Below the pieces are notes generated by a model. The model did not search any database. It was not told where the DNA came from and saw only the letters and a program-made list of their open reading frames with translations. From Mesostigma viride (lineage: Eukaryota > Streptophyta > Mesostigmatophyceae > Mesostigmatales > Mesostigmataceae): a DNA stretch of 64,000 nucleotides. Location of the stretch: contig RPFO01000667.1 in assembly GCA_009746045.1 (NCBI GenBank), forward strand, positions 7,507,546 through 7,571,545, in the 5' to 3' direction. The position numbers and the translations under genes were made by a program. Positions 11,533-22,404 of this stretch are shown here, piece by piece (within the stretch, counting starts at the first letter, position 1; each line of letters opens with the position of its first letter).

Positions 11533-11946
11533 ACAAGAAAAAAGACCACAACAATGTCACTACGCCGCCAAAGTAGTCAAACTGCCCTAGCACGGGGCTG
11601 ACATCAGCAACCGAGCTTAACTTAACACGCCAACCTGAGAATGTAGCGACACCTACCGTACCACAAAAACAACAACCAATCAAATACCCTTTCCGAAAGG
11701 TTCTAATTATCATTCAACAAACCGGTTCAACAAACCCGGCCCTGTCAAACTTTAAGCATAAGATTGTTTCGAGATTGTAGCACAATAGGGCCACTGCCCC
11801 TACTAACAATTCCAGGTCGCCAGCCATTAGCCAAATCCGGTTACATCTGCCAAACCCGCCCGGTTCAGCCGACCATCCAGGCGGCTCCCGTGAGCGGCCT
11901 TATTCCCCGCCTCACTTCGAGAAACTCTTTTCAAAGAAATCCGATT
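11533..11946. repeat. B2 split repeat of element 1
   Basis: Second copy of the 414-bp B repeat. It ends with ATT at 11,944-11,946, followed by TATTAATTAATC. Confidence 0.9.
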
Positions 11947-12545
11947 TATTAATTAATCAGATGATCGTGCTGAGTCATCCAACTGACTGAGACTAGAAAT
12001 GAATGGCTTGCAACGAATGTTGCACTGACTAGGCACAATCATAACACACATCCGTAGTACCAGCATTGAATGCCAGTCAGACAATATAGATAAAACATGG
12101 CGTATCTCACCGATTCGCCTTTGGCGTACGTCTCACACTCGACGCCACATCATCGAGGTCGGCACAAAATATCTTACAATATACTGCATCCAATATAAAT
12201 CTTAGAAGATCACCAGAAAGCTCGTGATTGACTTTTTGTCACAGGTCTGACACTAGTACGCCTAATCACAGCAAAAGTACCACGTACAATTGCCGCTACC
12301 AGCGGCGTCTCTCATCTGACATAGTGGCAACACAGTTGACTAGAGTAGAATCCTGACTGAAGGAGACTAGGGCATGAAACAGGTAAGCTGGCACAAGTAA
12401 TGTGGGGATGCGCATGGCGAGCTTCCTGCACAAGAGTCACCCATGTCTGTCACCCTTAAGCCGGTTGGCTTATTGCTACCTCTGACAGGTAATCGGAATC
12501 GCATCAAACTGCCGGAGGCAAACATGTGCGGCAATGGCAGCGCAA
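11947..12545. other. no gene recognised
   Basis: AT-rich sequence downstream, in coding sense, of the minus-strand modular gene. It probably includes that gene's 3' UTR. Confidence 0.45.
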
Positions 12546-12828
12546 CTAGGTTGCTTCCCCTGGCGGCATGTGCAGCACAACACGTAATTTGCCCCAACTG
12601 AAACCCGCTGCCTCTTTGTCCATCCTCTTAAGGGTGCCCTGCATGTCTCCACCAGCGCCCGGCAGGAACTTGGAAAAGCGGCAGTCTGCCACAAACATGC
12701 CACTGGTTGCATAGTCATCATCGGTGCCCTCCACGACCACCTTGGATGCCAGCTGGCGGGAGAAAGACTGCCCTAGGATCCCATGGACCGGGCCAGATGC
12801 CTCATACTCAGTTCTTGATGTGCAGGTT
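12546..12828 (-). CDS. last exon: end of root-cap domain
   Basis: The frame contains PVHGILGQSFSRQLASKVVV and YATSGMFVADCRFSKF, which follow the closing signature of plant root-cap proteins (VxGVLGQTY, then a TS-x-LF-x-x-DC motif). It ends MPPGEAT at a TAG (12,546-12,548). The acceptor is placed at the CTGCAG at 12,829-12,834; a slightly different site is possible. Annotated as part of the modular gene on this strand. Confidence 0.7.
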
Positions 12829-13130
12829 CTGCAGCCATGGCAATTTAGACGAGAACAGCCAAGAAATGGTGGAGCTAGTAGGCAACAGTTAACCACTGGA
12901 TGACTTTAAGATGAGTTAATATGTTCGCAAAAGACAGCTGGTGAGCTGGCGTGTGCAAGACCTTCAAAATTATTAGGAGAGAGATGCAGGTTGATGTCAG
13001 ACTCAGATAATTACACAAAACAGCACAAACACTGAAGAATGAGCGCTACAGTAGATTCTGACAGTGGCCGTTGTCAGGAACACAGCTGCGGGTATGCACT
13101 ATGCAATAGGTTGTAAATGTACAAATATCT

Positions 13131-13259
13131 ATTCATGTCCCACGTAGCTCCCACAAAAACCAGCATCTTCATTAAAACAATAAGTGGAAGCATACATGTG
13201 ACACTAATTGACATGCCCGGAGGCACGCCGTTCAAGGCCCTTCATGAAGTACGTTGCCC
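13131..13259. repeat. A1 split repeat of element 2
   Basis: 129 bp starting ATTCATGTCCCACG; repeated at 13,711-13,839. Confidence 0.9.
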
Positions 13260-13292
13260 TAGAGGCAACCAAGACAAGGGTGGGTGGGTGGG

Positions 13293-13713
13293 GAGCAAAG
13301 AAAGAGGCCGACAAAACCAGCCAGAGCGGCTTTTAGTCGCAAAACCTCCCTTATCCCTAGCTAACTGACGTCATTAAACCCTTATGTTTAGTGGATGCTA
13401 GTAAGACGCTAACCGTACAGACCGGGGGTAGAATATCCCGAATCTGCACGGCTAGTATTAAATAATGCGTAGGTTGTTCTTTTCAGGGGCACTGCACCTC
13501 ACGCCCCGTTCCGCCCGGGTATAATCAACCCAAGCGCGGAACGCACATTTTATTTAATTCATTTTTCAACCATGCACTATATTGCATCTACTAATCACAA
13601 AAGCTCTAGCCAAACAGCTACGAGTAAACACTGCGACCTATAAGCCGCTCATCCAGCGGCCTCTTGTTCCCGCATTCACGTATAGAAGAAACTCCGTTCA
13701 AAGAACCCCGATT
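13293..13713. repeat. B1 split repeat of element 2
   Basis: 421 bp starting GAGCAAAGAAAGAGG and ending CCCCGATT; repeated at 14,676-15,096. The G-quadruplex-type linker motif lies just before it at 13,278-13,292. Confidence 0.9.
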
Positions 13714-13839
13714 CATGTCCCACGTAGCTCCCACAAAAACCAGCATCTTCATTAAAACAATAAGTGGAAGCATACATGTGACACTAATTGACATGCCCGG
13801 AGGCACGCCGTTCAAGGCCCTTCATGAAGTACGTTGCCC
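13711..13839. repeat. A2 split repeat of element 2
   Basis: Second copy of the 129-bp A repeat, overlapping B1 by ATT. Confidence 0.9.
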
Positions 13840-14675
13840 AATCACCCCCGCCCTGGCTTTCCCTTGAAGCCGCACTCCACCTTGCTTGTTGTCACAAGTG
13901 ACCGCCCTGCCGCAAAACGGGAGCCCCCCACATCGGGAGGCGTGTGCCCGGCGGCTGTGGATGCATGGCCAGGCCCAAAAAGGCCCAGCGCATTTGCACT
14001 GCGATTGCGCACGGCCAGCCTATCATGACCCCTCTCGGGGCCCCGAGTCGGTACCGCTATGGCCGTCTCCCCATAGACCCGGGGTGCTTCGAGAAAAAAC
14101 GTGGACCTAGCCCAGGCCCCGCCAGCCCGGATGCCCGAGACCACAGCCCCAGGCACCTGGCTGAACGAGAGTCCGTTCAGCCAAGACCGCATTCCCCCCC
14201 GAGGTTTCTATGCGTGGGGAAAAAATTTCTAGCTTAGACGCTTTTCCCATCGCCGTCCCCAGCCCCAACCACCCCCCCCTCGGCGGAAGGCAATTGCAAA
14301 GTTTGCTGGCCAGCAGCAATTTCCGAAGAAAAAGCCGCAGGCCGCGGACCGAGACACGGGTCGCCAGTGCCAGCCATCCGGCTCCAACCCGGGGTGCAAG
14401 CATCCCCAGGTACGGAGCACCAGCTCGCGCACTGGGCCGACCAAGCGACAGTTGAGCACCTGTCACGGCATCCGGCCCACCAAAGACCCCAAGCTGGGGA
14501 AAAGGTGCGGACCGGAGGTAATCTTTTTCTTTTCTTTTAGTTAACCGGGCGAGGAACTACGCCTGGCCGGTTAACAACTGGAAGTCTCACCACTGGCCAA
14601 GTGGCCAGTGCAACCAGTGCTTTTGGGATTTTGCTCCGCAGCACCCATAGCTGCGGCTGCCGCCGCAACGACAAC

Positions 14676-15096
14676 GAGCAAAGAAAGAGGCCGACAAAAC
14701 CAGCCAGAGCGGCTTTTAGTCGCAAAACCTCCCTTATCCCTAGCTAACTGACGTCATTAAACCCTTATGTTTAGTGGATGCTAGTAAGACGCTAACCGTA
14801 CAGACCGGGGGTAGAATATCCCGAATCTGCACGGCTAGTATTAAATAATGCGTAGGTTGTTCTTTTCAGGGGCACTGCACCTCACGCCCCGTTCCGCCCG
14901 GGTATAATCAACCCAAGCGCGGAACGCACATTTTATTTAATTCATTTTTCAACCATGCACTATATTGCATCTACTAATCACAAAAGCTCTAGCCAAACAG
15001 CTACGAGTAAACACTGCGACCTATAAGCCGCTCATCCAGCGGCCTCTTGTTCCCGCATTCACGTATAGAAGAAACTCCGTTCAAAGAACCCCGATT
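14676..15096. repeat. B2 split repeat of element 2
   Basis: Second copy of the 421-bp B repeat. The flank after it begins TATTTG, and the flank after element 1 also begins TATT. Confidence 0.9.
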
Positions 15097-15690
15097 TATT
15101 TGTTTGATGCACATGACAGCCATTGGCAGAGAAACCATGCCTCTGAGGCTGGCAGCGGTATATGGGGAATGTGATGTCTCAAACTCAAGTACTAGACATC
15201 GCATGAACCAGCCTGTTGCCTGTTTACAAATACCGCAGATGCCATTCAATCTGAAGAAAAGGTGCATTGCGCAGATTTTGGCAGGATGATACAACACACA
15301 ACCATACTGTACACACATATCCCAACTCAGGATGCCAGAATACGACACGTGCCATATTTAAGAGCAATCTGGGATTGACCACTTACAAGAATTGTCATGC
15401 TTGCTGACCACATAGTACTGCTTTTGAGAGGCTTATTTTAGCTGCAGAGGCAAGGGATTAAGAATCTATCGATGGAGGACATCACAGCCGCTGCCACCCC
15501 CCTCCCCCCGGCCCCCATTCAGACTGCCAAGTGATTGAACTTCCACATAGGTCGCTGTAGTCCTCAGCCAGCCTGGGACTTTTCACAATTGCATGGCAAC
15601 CGTTTGGTTGATTCCGCTTATCTAGTTATAACGTACAAGGAAGTTCTTGCCCGGCCCCTTTCTCGCCTCCCAGAACGCGGCGCGGACCAC

Positions 15691-15806
15691 CTCTCCACCA
15701 CCATCTCCAGCGTCCCAGGGGCCGTGATGTGCACGCGGGTCCGTCGACGGATCACCGTCAGCCCCGAGGGGAGCTGCCGGGAGATGAGCTTGCCCTCCAG
15801 GGGAAC
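15691..15806 (-). CDS. internal exon: middle of root-cap domain
   Basis: After the acceptor CATGCAG (ending at 15,807) the frame reads VPLEGKLISRQLPSGLTVIR and then VHITAPGTLEMVVE. This fits the part of root-cap proteins in which a Pro-Leu-rich start leads to an ITR-type strand and a valine-rich strand. The donor is placed at GAG followed by GTGGTC (15,690), by eye. Confidence 0.6.
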
Positions 15807-16630
15807 CTGCATGGGCGCGGCACACGAATCAGCAGATGATCGATGTCGCAATAAAAAAGGCAGAATGACCGCTTGTTCAGACCTTGGCCCCTTTTTTAAG
15901 TGGGGCGCGAAAAAAGGTTGCCCTAGAGAGGCACCGTGAACAAGTTGCAACGAGCACGCGGGAGCATGCATGTGCGGATCCTCCGAATGCTATTTGAAAT
16001 GATTGACTAATCATACACAATTGTGCCTACAAGCCACGGTGGCATGAATGGAAGTAATGAATTCGCAATGTTCCAAAACCATGATATTGGAGCCTGGAGG
16101 CAACTAGCAGCTAAGTCGTAAATTTCGATGCACGAGGTGCTTCCCCATCTGGCATTATTTCATCCCCCTACGGCATTAAATGTAGGTGGATGTTGAAAAA
16201 GTCAGTATTAGCTGATACTACAGTGCAATTATGTAGCATGACCTAGGTGCAAGAACAATGCGCGGCATGGTTGGCAGTACCGATCTGATCACGAAAACGG
16301 ATCATTGATGACTCAGCAGCCACAATTGGCACTCGATCCATGCATGTAGAAAACCCGCACGGGACTGCATGGACTGGTGCCATTGGGGCCGTGGGTGGCT
16401 GCATCGTGGTAGTGGCTGGGATGGGGGAACTGGTAACAAGTGGTGGGCGATGACAATGTACGCCTGGAATCTTTCAATACGTCAGGCCAAATTCCTCATG
16501 ACTGCCATTGTTTGACGCGCTAGCGACATCTAGATATTGCCCCACTCATACAGTTTGATTCTCAAGGCAACTAACCAGCCACATTTAGCTAGCGTATATT
16601 GTCGTACATCCCTGCTTTCCCTATACTTAC
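15807..16630. other. intron of the modular gene
   Basis: No coding sequence recognised. The donor GTAAGTAT at 16,630 downward is strong, and the acceptor is CATGCAG at 15,807. Confidence 0.5.
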
Positions 16631-17425
16631 CCCATTCACCAGCACGGTTCCAAAGGAGGCCGCGTAGGGCGCCCCTGGGCGCGAGTTGGCATCCACCAGC
16701 ACGCGGTCCTTCCCGTACAACACCGCGACCTGGCCCATCCACGTGCGCGTGTCGTCACCCTCGACGGGCTGAGACAGCACGGCTGTATCCGTCCACTTGA
16801 TGCTGGCATCCTTGGATGCTTGAATGCTGGCAACATTGTCAGATGTGGCCCCAACGAGCCTTGCGTTCACATGCACGCGTGCGTCCGACAGCACGCAATA
16901 CGTTTGCTCCGCGCGCCCCACAAAGTCAAACATGTCGCTGCGCGCGGTCACGAAATGGGGATCCGACGCTGCCGATGAGAGCACCGCGGTGCGCACCAGC
17001 ACGAGCTGCGAGCCTTCCACCTCGATGCCCAGGGTGTCAAAAAAGTTTGCCAAGAAGGCGGTGAAATCCGGGGCACCAACAAGGCCTGCGATGATGCCCC
17101 CAGTGACGTCTGATGCAGAAACAATGTCGGCAATGATCTCGATCTGGTTTGAGGACAAGTCCTGGAGCAGGCGGCGCCGCTGGGTTTCCGGCAGTCCGTA
17201 CGTGAAGTTCAGGCCCACCTGGCAGGGGGGAATACCCAGCTCGTCTGCGATGGCGTTGCGCAGAGCCTCCAGGTCGAGAGCTGCCGTCGCATTAGAGCAG
17301 TTGCTGAATGACAGCTTGAACTGGCCTTGGACAAGGAAAGTGCCATTACAGGTGGGTGCCAGGGTGAGGAGGTCATTCTCCTTGGTGAGGCTGATAGCGT
17401 CGCAGATGTTGCCTGCATCGCATCG
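16631..17425 (-). CDS. exon: conserved secreted module and start of root-cap domain
   Basis: About 265 codons. It begins GNICDAISLTKEN, then a Cys-rich stretch FKLSFSNCSNATAALDLEAL, then IPPCQVGLNFTYGLP followed by RRRLLQ, then a hydrophobic helix, and GSQLVLVRTAV. The last third starts SDPHFVTARSDMFDFVG and continues YCVLSDARVHVNARLVG, which matches the opening of plant root-cap proteins (DPHF, then FDF-G, then C-x-x-SD, then VN-A). The first two thirds are repeated in the exon at 19,518-20,090 plus 28,206-28,296, where RTX repeats replace the root-cap part. The acceptor is GATGCAG near 17,426; the donor is GTAAGTAT. Confidence 0.75.
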
Positions 17426-18778
17426 CATTCATTGCAAGTGTGACCCATACAGCCACACGGGGACCGGCATGGGCACCACATGGAGGCATGGATATGTGCA
17501 AACAAAAATTCATGAGTTTGATCAAGGAAGCAGTAATGGCACATCCCTCATGCTGAACTGACTGACGGTGATTTAAATGGGTGTACGTTGGCACCCGCTA
17601 CAGTGATTCCAGAAACTAAGGATGCACAAACTGCTGGCCTCATTCAAACCCTCTCAGTGCCACAGTTATAGAGAGAATGCATGGTCCTCACGCCTTCCTC
17701 TGTACCCTAGACGATTGGACAAGTCTCGTGTCGACTGCATATAAGCTAGTAGTGCTCATGACGATGCACCTCATGCATCCTAAGCACAGGCTCTTTTTGA
17801 CCAACTCGTGCACGGCTGCCAGCATCCATGGATTCACGCGCCCAAACGAGGCCCAGTTACAGGCTTCCCTACACACGATGTACCCCGTAGTGGCCCTTAT
17901 ATCAGTACGCATAATTATGTACGAATCGCCGTCGTACAGGCAAAAAAAAAATCTCCTTCCGGCTTCGTACGGCCCAAGATATCTCCTTCCGATAGTCAAT
18001 ATATAAGGTCCTACCTATATATAAGGTCCTACCAGAGGGTTTACCTGTAGAGTCTGCTCAAGTACATTATACCCTGACAATATACCTACGTACTATTAAA
18101 AAAATTCCCGCAAGCTATAAAGGTACACCTAACAAAAATTCAAAAAATCTTCGTACGATAATTAAGCGTACACGTATAAGGGCCACTACGGGACATAAGG
18201 ATCATGCAGCCTGCACTCCTGCAGCATGCCAGTATCATGTATACATGGCATGCCCACCCTGCAGTACAGCCCGTGCAGGCATATAACGTCGGCATGTAGG
18301 CAGTCGATCCCAAGTAAAACCCACGAGCCGTTACGACGAGTATATACAGTTGAGTACGACATATATATTTTTAATTATATTTTTAATATATATTTTTTCA
18401 ATATATACATGAAGTGCTTGGCCAATAACGGTGTACCGCAGACGCCAGTGACTAGGAAAATCACAGATAAAAAATTAATATGGCATCACCATTGTAGCAT
18501 ATTGAGGTGCTAAATGAGGCATGACATATTATTATCCTCATTCCACTATAAAACCACGAACTGCCCAACTGACCCCCTTCTTCCCCAAGTTATGTCCTCC
18601 CGGTGGAGATTAGAGCGGTTCTGTCTTCTGCACGGGGGGGCTCGGGGTATAGGGGGGCTGGGGAGTTTAGGGGGACTGGGGCTGCAGAGGCTCGGGAAGG
18701 CCTAGGTCACGTATAGCTGCTGGATTCCAGTTCTTATTGTGAAATTGTGGGACTATCCATGTGCGCAAAAGCACGCAC
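17426..18778. other. intron of the modular gene, first copy of a duplicated intron
   Basis: No coding sequence. Blocks near 17,820-17,880, 18,200-18,310 and 18,430-18,505 match blocks near 28,743-28,800, 28,808-28,910 and 28,995-29,072 in the same order, showing that introns were duplicated together with exons. Confidence 0.6.
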
Positions 18779-18892
18779 CTGGCACACAGACATTCCCGGC
18801 TTGCTTACGACCGGGCCATCGGCGACTGGTGAGCTTGCAGACTTCGCCATCCGAGCAGCCCCAGTTGCGACCTTTGTTGTTCTGGACACAAA
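18779..18892 (-). CDS. Cys-rich exon, second copy
   Basis: 114 nt reading VCVQNNKGRNWGCSDGEVCK and then TSRRWPGRKQAGNVCVPG, with four Cys and an EGF- or LDL-receptor-like spacing. Acceptor CTTCAG at 18,893 and donor CCAG followed by GTGCGT at 18,778. Its paralogue at 29,188-29,305 shares the NWGC/DWGC, VCKL and RWPG positions. It joins the RTX exon to the next module. Confidence 0.65.
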
Positions 18893-19517
18893 CTGAAGGC
18901 AGAGCAGAACAGCTTGGAACCAGTTGATTTGTCAGAGCATGCGATCAGTGGCAGCTAGTCCATTCCTGCACTAAAGCTCGGACAAACCTTCATAGAAAGG
19001 AGTCAGGCGGGAAAAACTGATGCTGGCGACCGCTGCAGTACCCTGATCTACATGGAATACCAACACATCTTGCAGGTTGCATATATATCGTACTTTGCGC
19101 CTGTCACTCGCCCTCGCTCGCACCGTGGCTGATGTGTTATTCCGCCGCACCCGGGCCGACTTTGTCGCGACCCATGCGGTCTAGATCCCTCCCAGGCCTG
19201 CATGGTGGGCCGGCAGCGATGTTGCTGCGTGTCGTAGTTTTGTGATGTAGTTAGTTGTACCTTGTGCAGCTGGCGTGATCCTTGGATGTCCGTGTCAGAT
19301 TCCTAATAATTTCTTCAAGGTTCTTCTCCTTTTCGGATTTTTCCTTATGTTGCATGCCCATCTCACCTCCGTAATCTCTCATTCTCAATGAATACATATC
19401 GTACATGTCTGCAACATGTCTGTTATAACAAATGTAGCTAATAGTCTGTAGTAGTCTGTTATAGCACATGTTACTTAGTCTGTATAGTAGACTCTCTGTT
19501 TACACAAGTCTAATTAC
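18893..19517. other. intron of the modular gene
   Basis: No coding sequence recognised. The donor is GTAATTAG at 19,517 downward. Confidence 0.45.
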
Positions 19518-20090
19518 CTGCATAAATGTCCGTCCCATTGTCCGCATTGGTCACGTTGTAGGACAGGCCGCGCCCGTCCACGATGATGTTGCGACCTGGG
19601 CCGCCAAAGAACTCGGTGATCCCATGCGTCCCTACCAGAATGTCGTCGCCTTCGTTGCCTGAAAGTGTATTGTTCTCACCCACCAAAACGTCATCGCCAT
19701 CGCCACCATAAAGATTCTGAGCATCGTCACCATATAGGTAGTCATCACCAATGCCCCCGAACGCCGCGGTGCGCACCAGCACAAGCTGTGAGCCTTCCAC
19801 CGCGCCCAGAGAGTTAAAAAAGGTTGCCAAGAAGTCGGAAAAATCCGGAGCGCCAATAAGGCCTGCGGTGACATTCGATGCTGAAAACGCTTCGATCACG
19901 ATCTCAATCTGGTTTGGGGACAAGTCCTGGAGCAGGCGGCGCCGCTCGCCGTGGTCCGGCAGTCCGTAGGTGAAGTTCAGGCCCACCTGGCAGGGGGGAA
20001 TACCCAGCTGGTCTGCCGTGGCGCTGCGCAGAGCCTCCAGGTCGAGGAATGCGGTCGAATCAGAGCAGTTGCTGAATGACAGCTTGAACT
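19518..20090 (-). CDS. exon, 3' part: secreted module followed by RTX-type Gly-Asp repeats
   Basis: Continues in frame from 28,206 across the 8.1-kb insertion. It reads FKLSFSNCSDSTAFLDLEAL, then IPPCQVGLNFTYGLP, then GSQLVLVRTA. RTX-type repeats follow (GGIGDDYLYGDDAQNLYGGD, then GDDVLVG and GDDILVG), then GPGRNIIVDGRGLSYNVTN and TDIYAG before the donor GTAATTAG. RTX nonapeptides form calcium-binding beta-rolls in secreted proteins. Here they are a short set of three to four, and they replace the root-cap segment found at this point in the paralogous exon. Confidence 0.75.
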
Positions 20091-20120
20091 GGGGTGGTTT
20101 GTTTGGGTTAGGACAGATTT
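20091..20120 (+). repeat. left terminal inverted repeat of the 8.1-kb element
   Basis: Pairs with 28,176-28,205: 25 identical bases, one mismatch, then five more. A subterminal CTGTCCTAAATG motif occurs near 20,135 and again near 28,170. Confidence 0.9.
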
Positions 20121-20984
20121 GGGAGGCTGCAGGTCTGTCCTAAATGAAAATTTGAAAAATGTGTTTTTTGGATGCTGTGGACTTCCCAAAATAGTTTGAT
20201 AGAAGGTTTGGGCAAATTTTTGCATTGGTCGAGGAGTTTCAAGTCAATAATTGTGTTATATAATGACAAGTTGCCTTATATGCTGTAACCAAATGGGCAT
20301 TCATGATTGTCAAGCTGGTATCTTATGATGAGTAGAGACAATTGCACTCACAGCTTGTAATTTTGCATACTTAAAAATTTAGTGACGTGATTGTAATTGC
20401 AAAGGCTGGAATGTATCTACTACATGAGACATTATCAAGGAGGATTCTGTCCATGTGGTTTTTGCCAGTTTCTGTCAGGGATTATATCGCGGCTTCGCGG
20501 AAAATGACTGACACTTGGGTCTCGTAAATCTCGGGCAAACCTTGAAATGCTCCATGACTGCGCAAATGGACATGGCAAAAAACTCACATGAGCACACTAG
20601 TAATGGTCATAGCAGCCGCAGCAGCGACAAACAACCTCAACAGACTCATGCAGGCCAGGAATATAATCAATCACATCAGAATCAGAACATGCATTGGTGT
20701 TGACAAGTTACATCATGACAATGGTGGCAGCACTATACTGGCATGCATGGCAGAGAGTGAATCAAAAGCACGGCATATCAGCGGAGAAGCAGCAAAGGAA
20801 GCAGCAATGTTGGCAGCCATGGTGCACACATAGAAATTATTGGTAGCAACAATGGTAGCAACCGCGACTTCATGTTTCCATAGCCTCCGGGGCTCCATCG
20901 CTATCGCTGTCCGGACACACTATGTAACGGTGTGCCCGGCGACGACGGGAATCAGACAACATATCTTCTTCAGCCGCGCCGGCT
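20121..20984. other. element interior, no gene recognised
   Basis: AT-rich; short ORFs only. Confidence 0.45.
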
Positions 20985-22260
20985 GCCGCGCGCGCAGGCG
21001 CAGGCGAGTCGGGAGGTGCAGCCGCGCAGGTGGCCGCGCGCGCAGGCGCAGGCGAGTTGGCAGGTGCTGCCGCGCGCGCAGGCGCAAGCGAGTTGGCAGG
21101 TGCAGCCGCGCCGGTGGCCGCAGGCGCGGCCGTAGGCGAGTTGGCAGGTGCAGCCACGCCGGTGGCCGCGCGCGCAGGCGCAGGCGAGTTTGGCAGGTGC
21201 TGCCGCGCGCGCAGGCGCAAGCGAGTTGGCAGGTGCAGCCGCGCAGGTGGCCGCGCGCGCAGGCGCAGGCGAGTTGGCAGGTGCTGCCGCGCGCGCAGGC
21301 GCAAGCGAGTTGGCAGGTGCAGCCGCGCCGGTGGCCGCAGGCGCGGGCGTAGGCGAGTTGGCTGGTGCAGCCACGCCGGTGGCCGCGCGCGCAGGCGCAG
21401 GCGAGTTTGGCAGGTGCTGCCGCGCGCGCAGGCGCAAGCGAGTTGGCAGGTGCAGCCGCGCCGGTGGCCGCAGGCGCGGGCGTAGGCAAGTTGGCAGGTG
21501 CAGCCACGCCGGCTGCCGCGCGCGCAGGCGCAGGCGAGTTTGGCAGGTGCTGCCGCGCGCGCAGGCGCAAGCGAGTTGGCAGGTGCAGCCGCGCCGGTGG
21601 CCGCAGGCGCGGGCGCAGGCGAGTCGGCAGGTGCAGCCGCGCCGGTGGCCGCGGGCGCAGGCGCAGACGAGTCGGCAGGTGCTGCCGCGCGCGCAGGCGC
21701 AAGCGAGTTGGCAGGTGCTGCCGCGCGCGCAGGCGCAGGCGAGTTGGCAGGTGCTGCCGCGCGCGCAGGCGCAAGCGAGTTGGCAGGTGCAGCCGCGCCG
21801 GTGGCCGCAGGCGCGGGCGTAGGCGAGTTGGCAGGTGCTGCCGCGCGCGCAGGCGCAAGCGAGTTGGCAGGTGCAGCCGCGCAGGTGGCCGCAGGCGCGG
21901 CCGTAGGCGAGTTGGCAGGTGCAGCCACGCCGGTGGCCGCGCGCGCAGGCGCAGGCGAGTTGGCAGGTGCTGCCGCGCGCGCAGGCGCAAGCGAGTTGGC
22001 AGGTGCAGCCGCGCAGGTGGCCGCGCGCGCAGGCGCAGGCCTGCGAGTTGGCAGGTGCTGCCGCGCGCGCAGGCGCAAGCGAGTTGGCAGGTGCAGCCGC
22101 GCCGGTGGCCGCAGGTGCGGCCGTAGGCGAGTTGGCAGGTGCAGCCACGCCGGTGGCCGCGCGCGCAGGCGCAGGCGAGTTGGCAGGTGCTGCCGCGCGC
22201 GCAGGCGCAGGCGAGTTGGCAGGTGCAGCCGCGCCGGTGGCCGCACGCGCGGGCGCACGC
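20985..22260. repeat. GC-rich minisatellite, about 36/72-bp units
   Basis: About 1.3 kb built from variants of GCGAGTTGGCAGGTGCWGCC joined to CGCGCGCAGGCGCA. Units of about 33-36 bp alternate between a short form and one carrying CCGGTGGCCGC. Because the unit lacks stop codons, several frames on both strands stay open for hundreds of codons. On the minus strand one frame gives an Ala/Pro-rich repeat (PANSPAPARAAAPANS) that could extend the gene at 22,405-23,306. Which frame, if any, is used cannot be decided from sequence alone. Confidence 0.85.
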
Positions 22261-22404
22261 AAGTCACTTGCAGCCTTATCATTCAGGGCGCGCACTGCTG
22301 CGCGCAAGTTGGTCGCCACCGCACGTGGGTTGCGCGTGGCTGTGCTGGTTGCTGCAGGTGCAGGCGGCTTGCGCTTAGTTGTGTCGGCCGTGCCGCGCGC
22401 TGCC

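Larger units (their letters stand above)
9949..11946. mobile_element. split-direct-repeat element 1 (DIRS/PAT-like, non-autonomous)
   Basis: A 1,998-bp element with the order A1 (9949-10075), short linker (10076-10112), B1 (10113-10526), A2 (10524-10650), body (10651-11532), B2 (11533-11946). A1 and A2 are 127 bp and match along their length; B1 and B2 are 414 bp and match likewise. B1 and A2 overlap by ATT, and the element starts and ends with ATT. This split-direct-repeat plan is known from DIRS-order PAT elements, including Kangaroo of Volvox, which integrate through a tyrosine recombinase and a circular intermediate. No recombinase, RT or RNase H frame is visible, so it would be mobilised in trans. 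Element 2 (13,131-15,096) has the same plan. Confidence 0.8.
13131..15096. mobile_element. split-direct-repeat element 2 (DIRS/PAT-like, non-autonomous), in an intron of the modular gene
   Basis: A 1,966-bp element with the order A1 (13,131-13,259; 129 bp), linker (13,260-13,292), B1 (13,293-13,713; 421 bp), A2 (13,711-13,839), body (13,840-14,675), B2 (14,676-15,096). The paired copies match in sequence and length. B1 and A2 overlap by ATT, and the element begins and ends with ATT, as in element 1. The A repeats of the two elements are related (both contain ACCAGCATCTT followed by TTAAAACAATAAGT) but clearly diverged, so these are two subfamilies. No enzyme frame is visible. It lies between two root-cap exons of the host gene, whose middle segment is missing. 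Confidence 0.8.
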
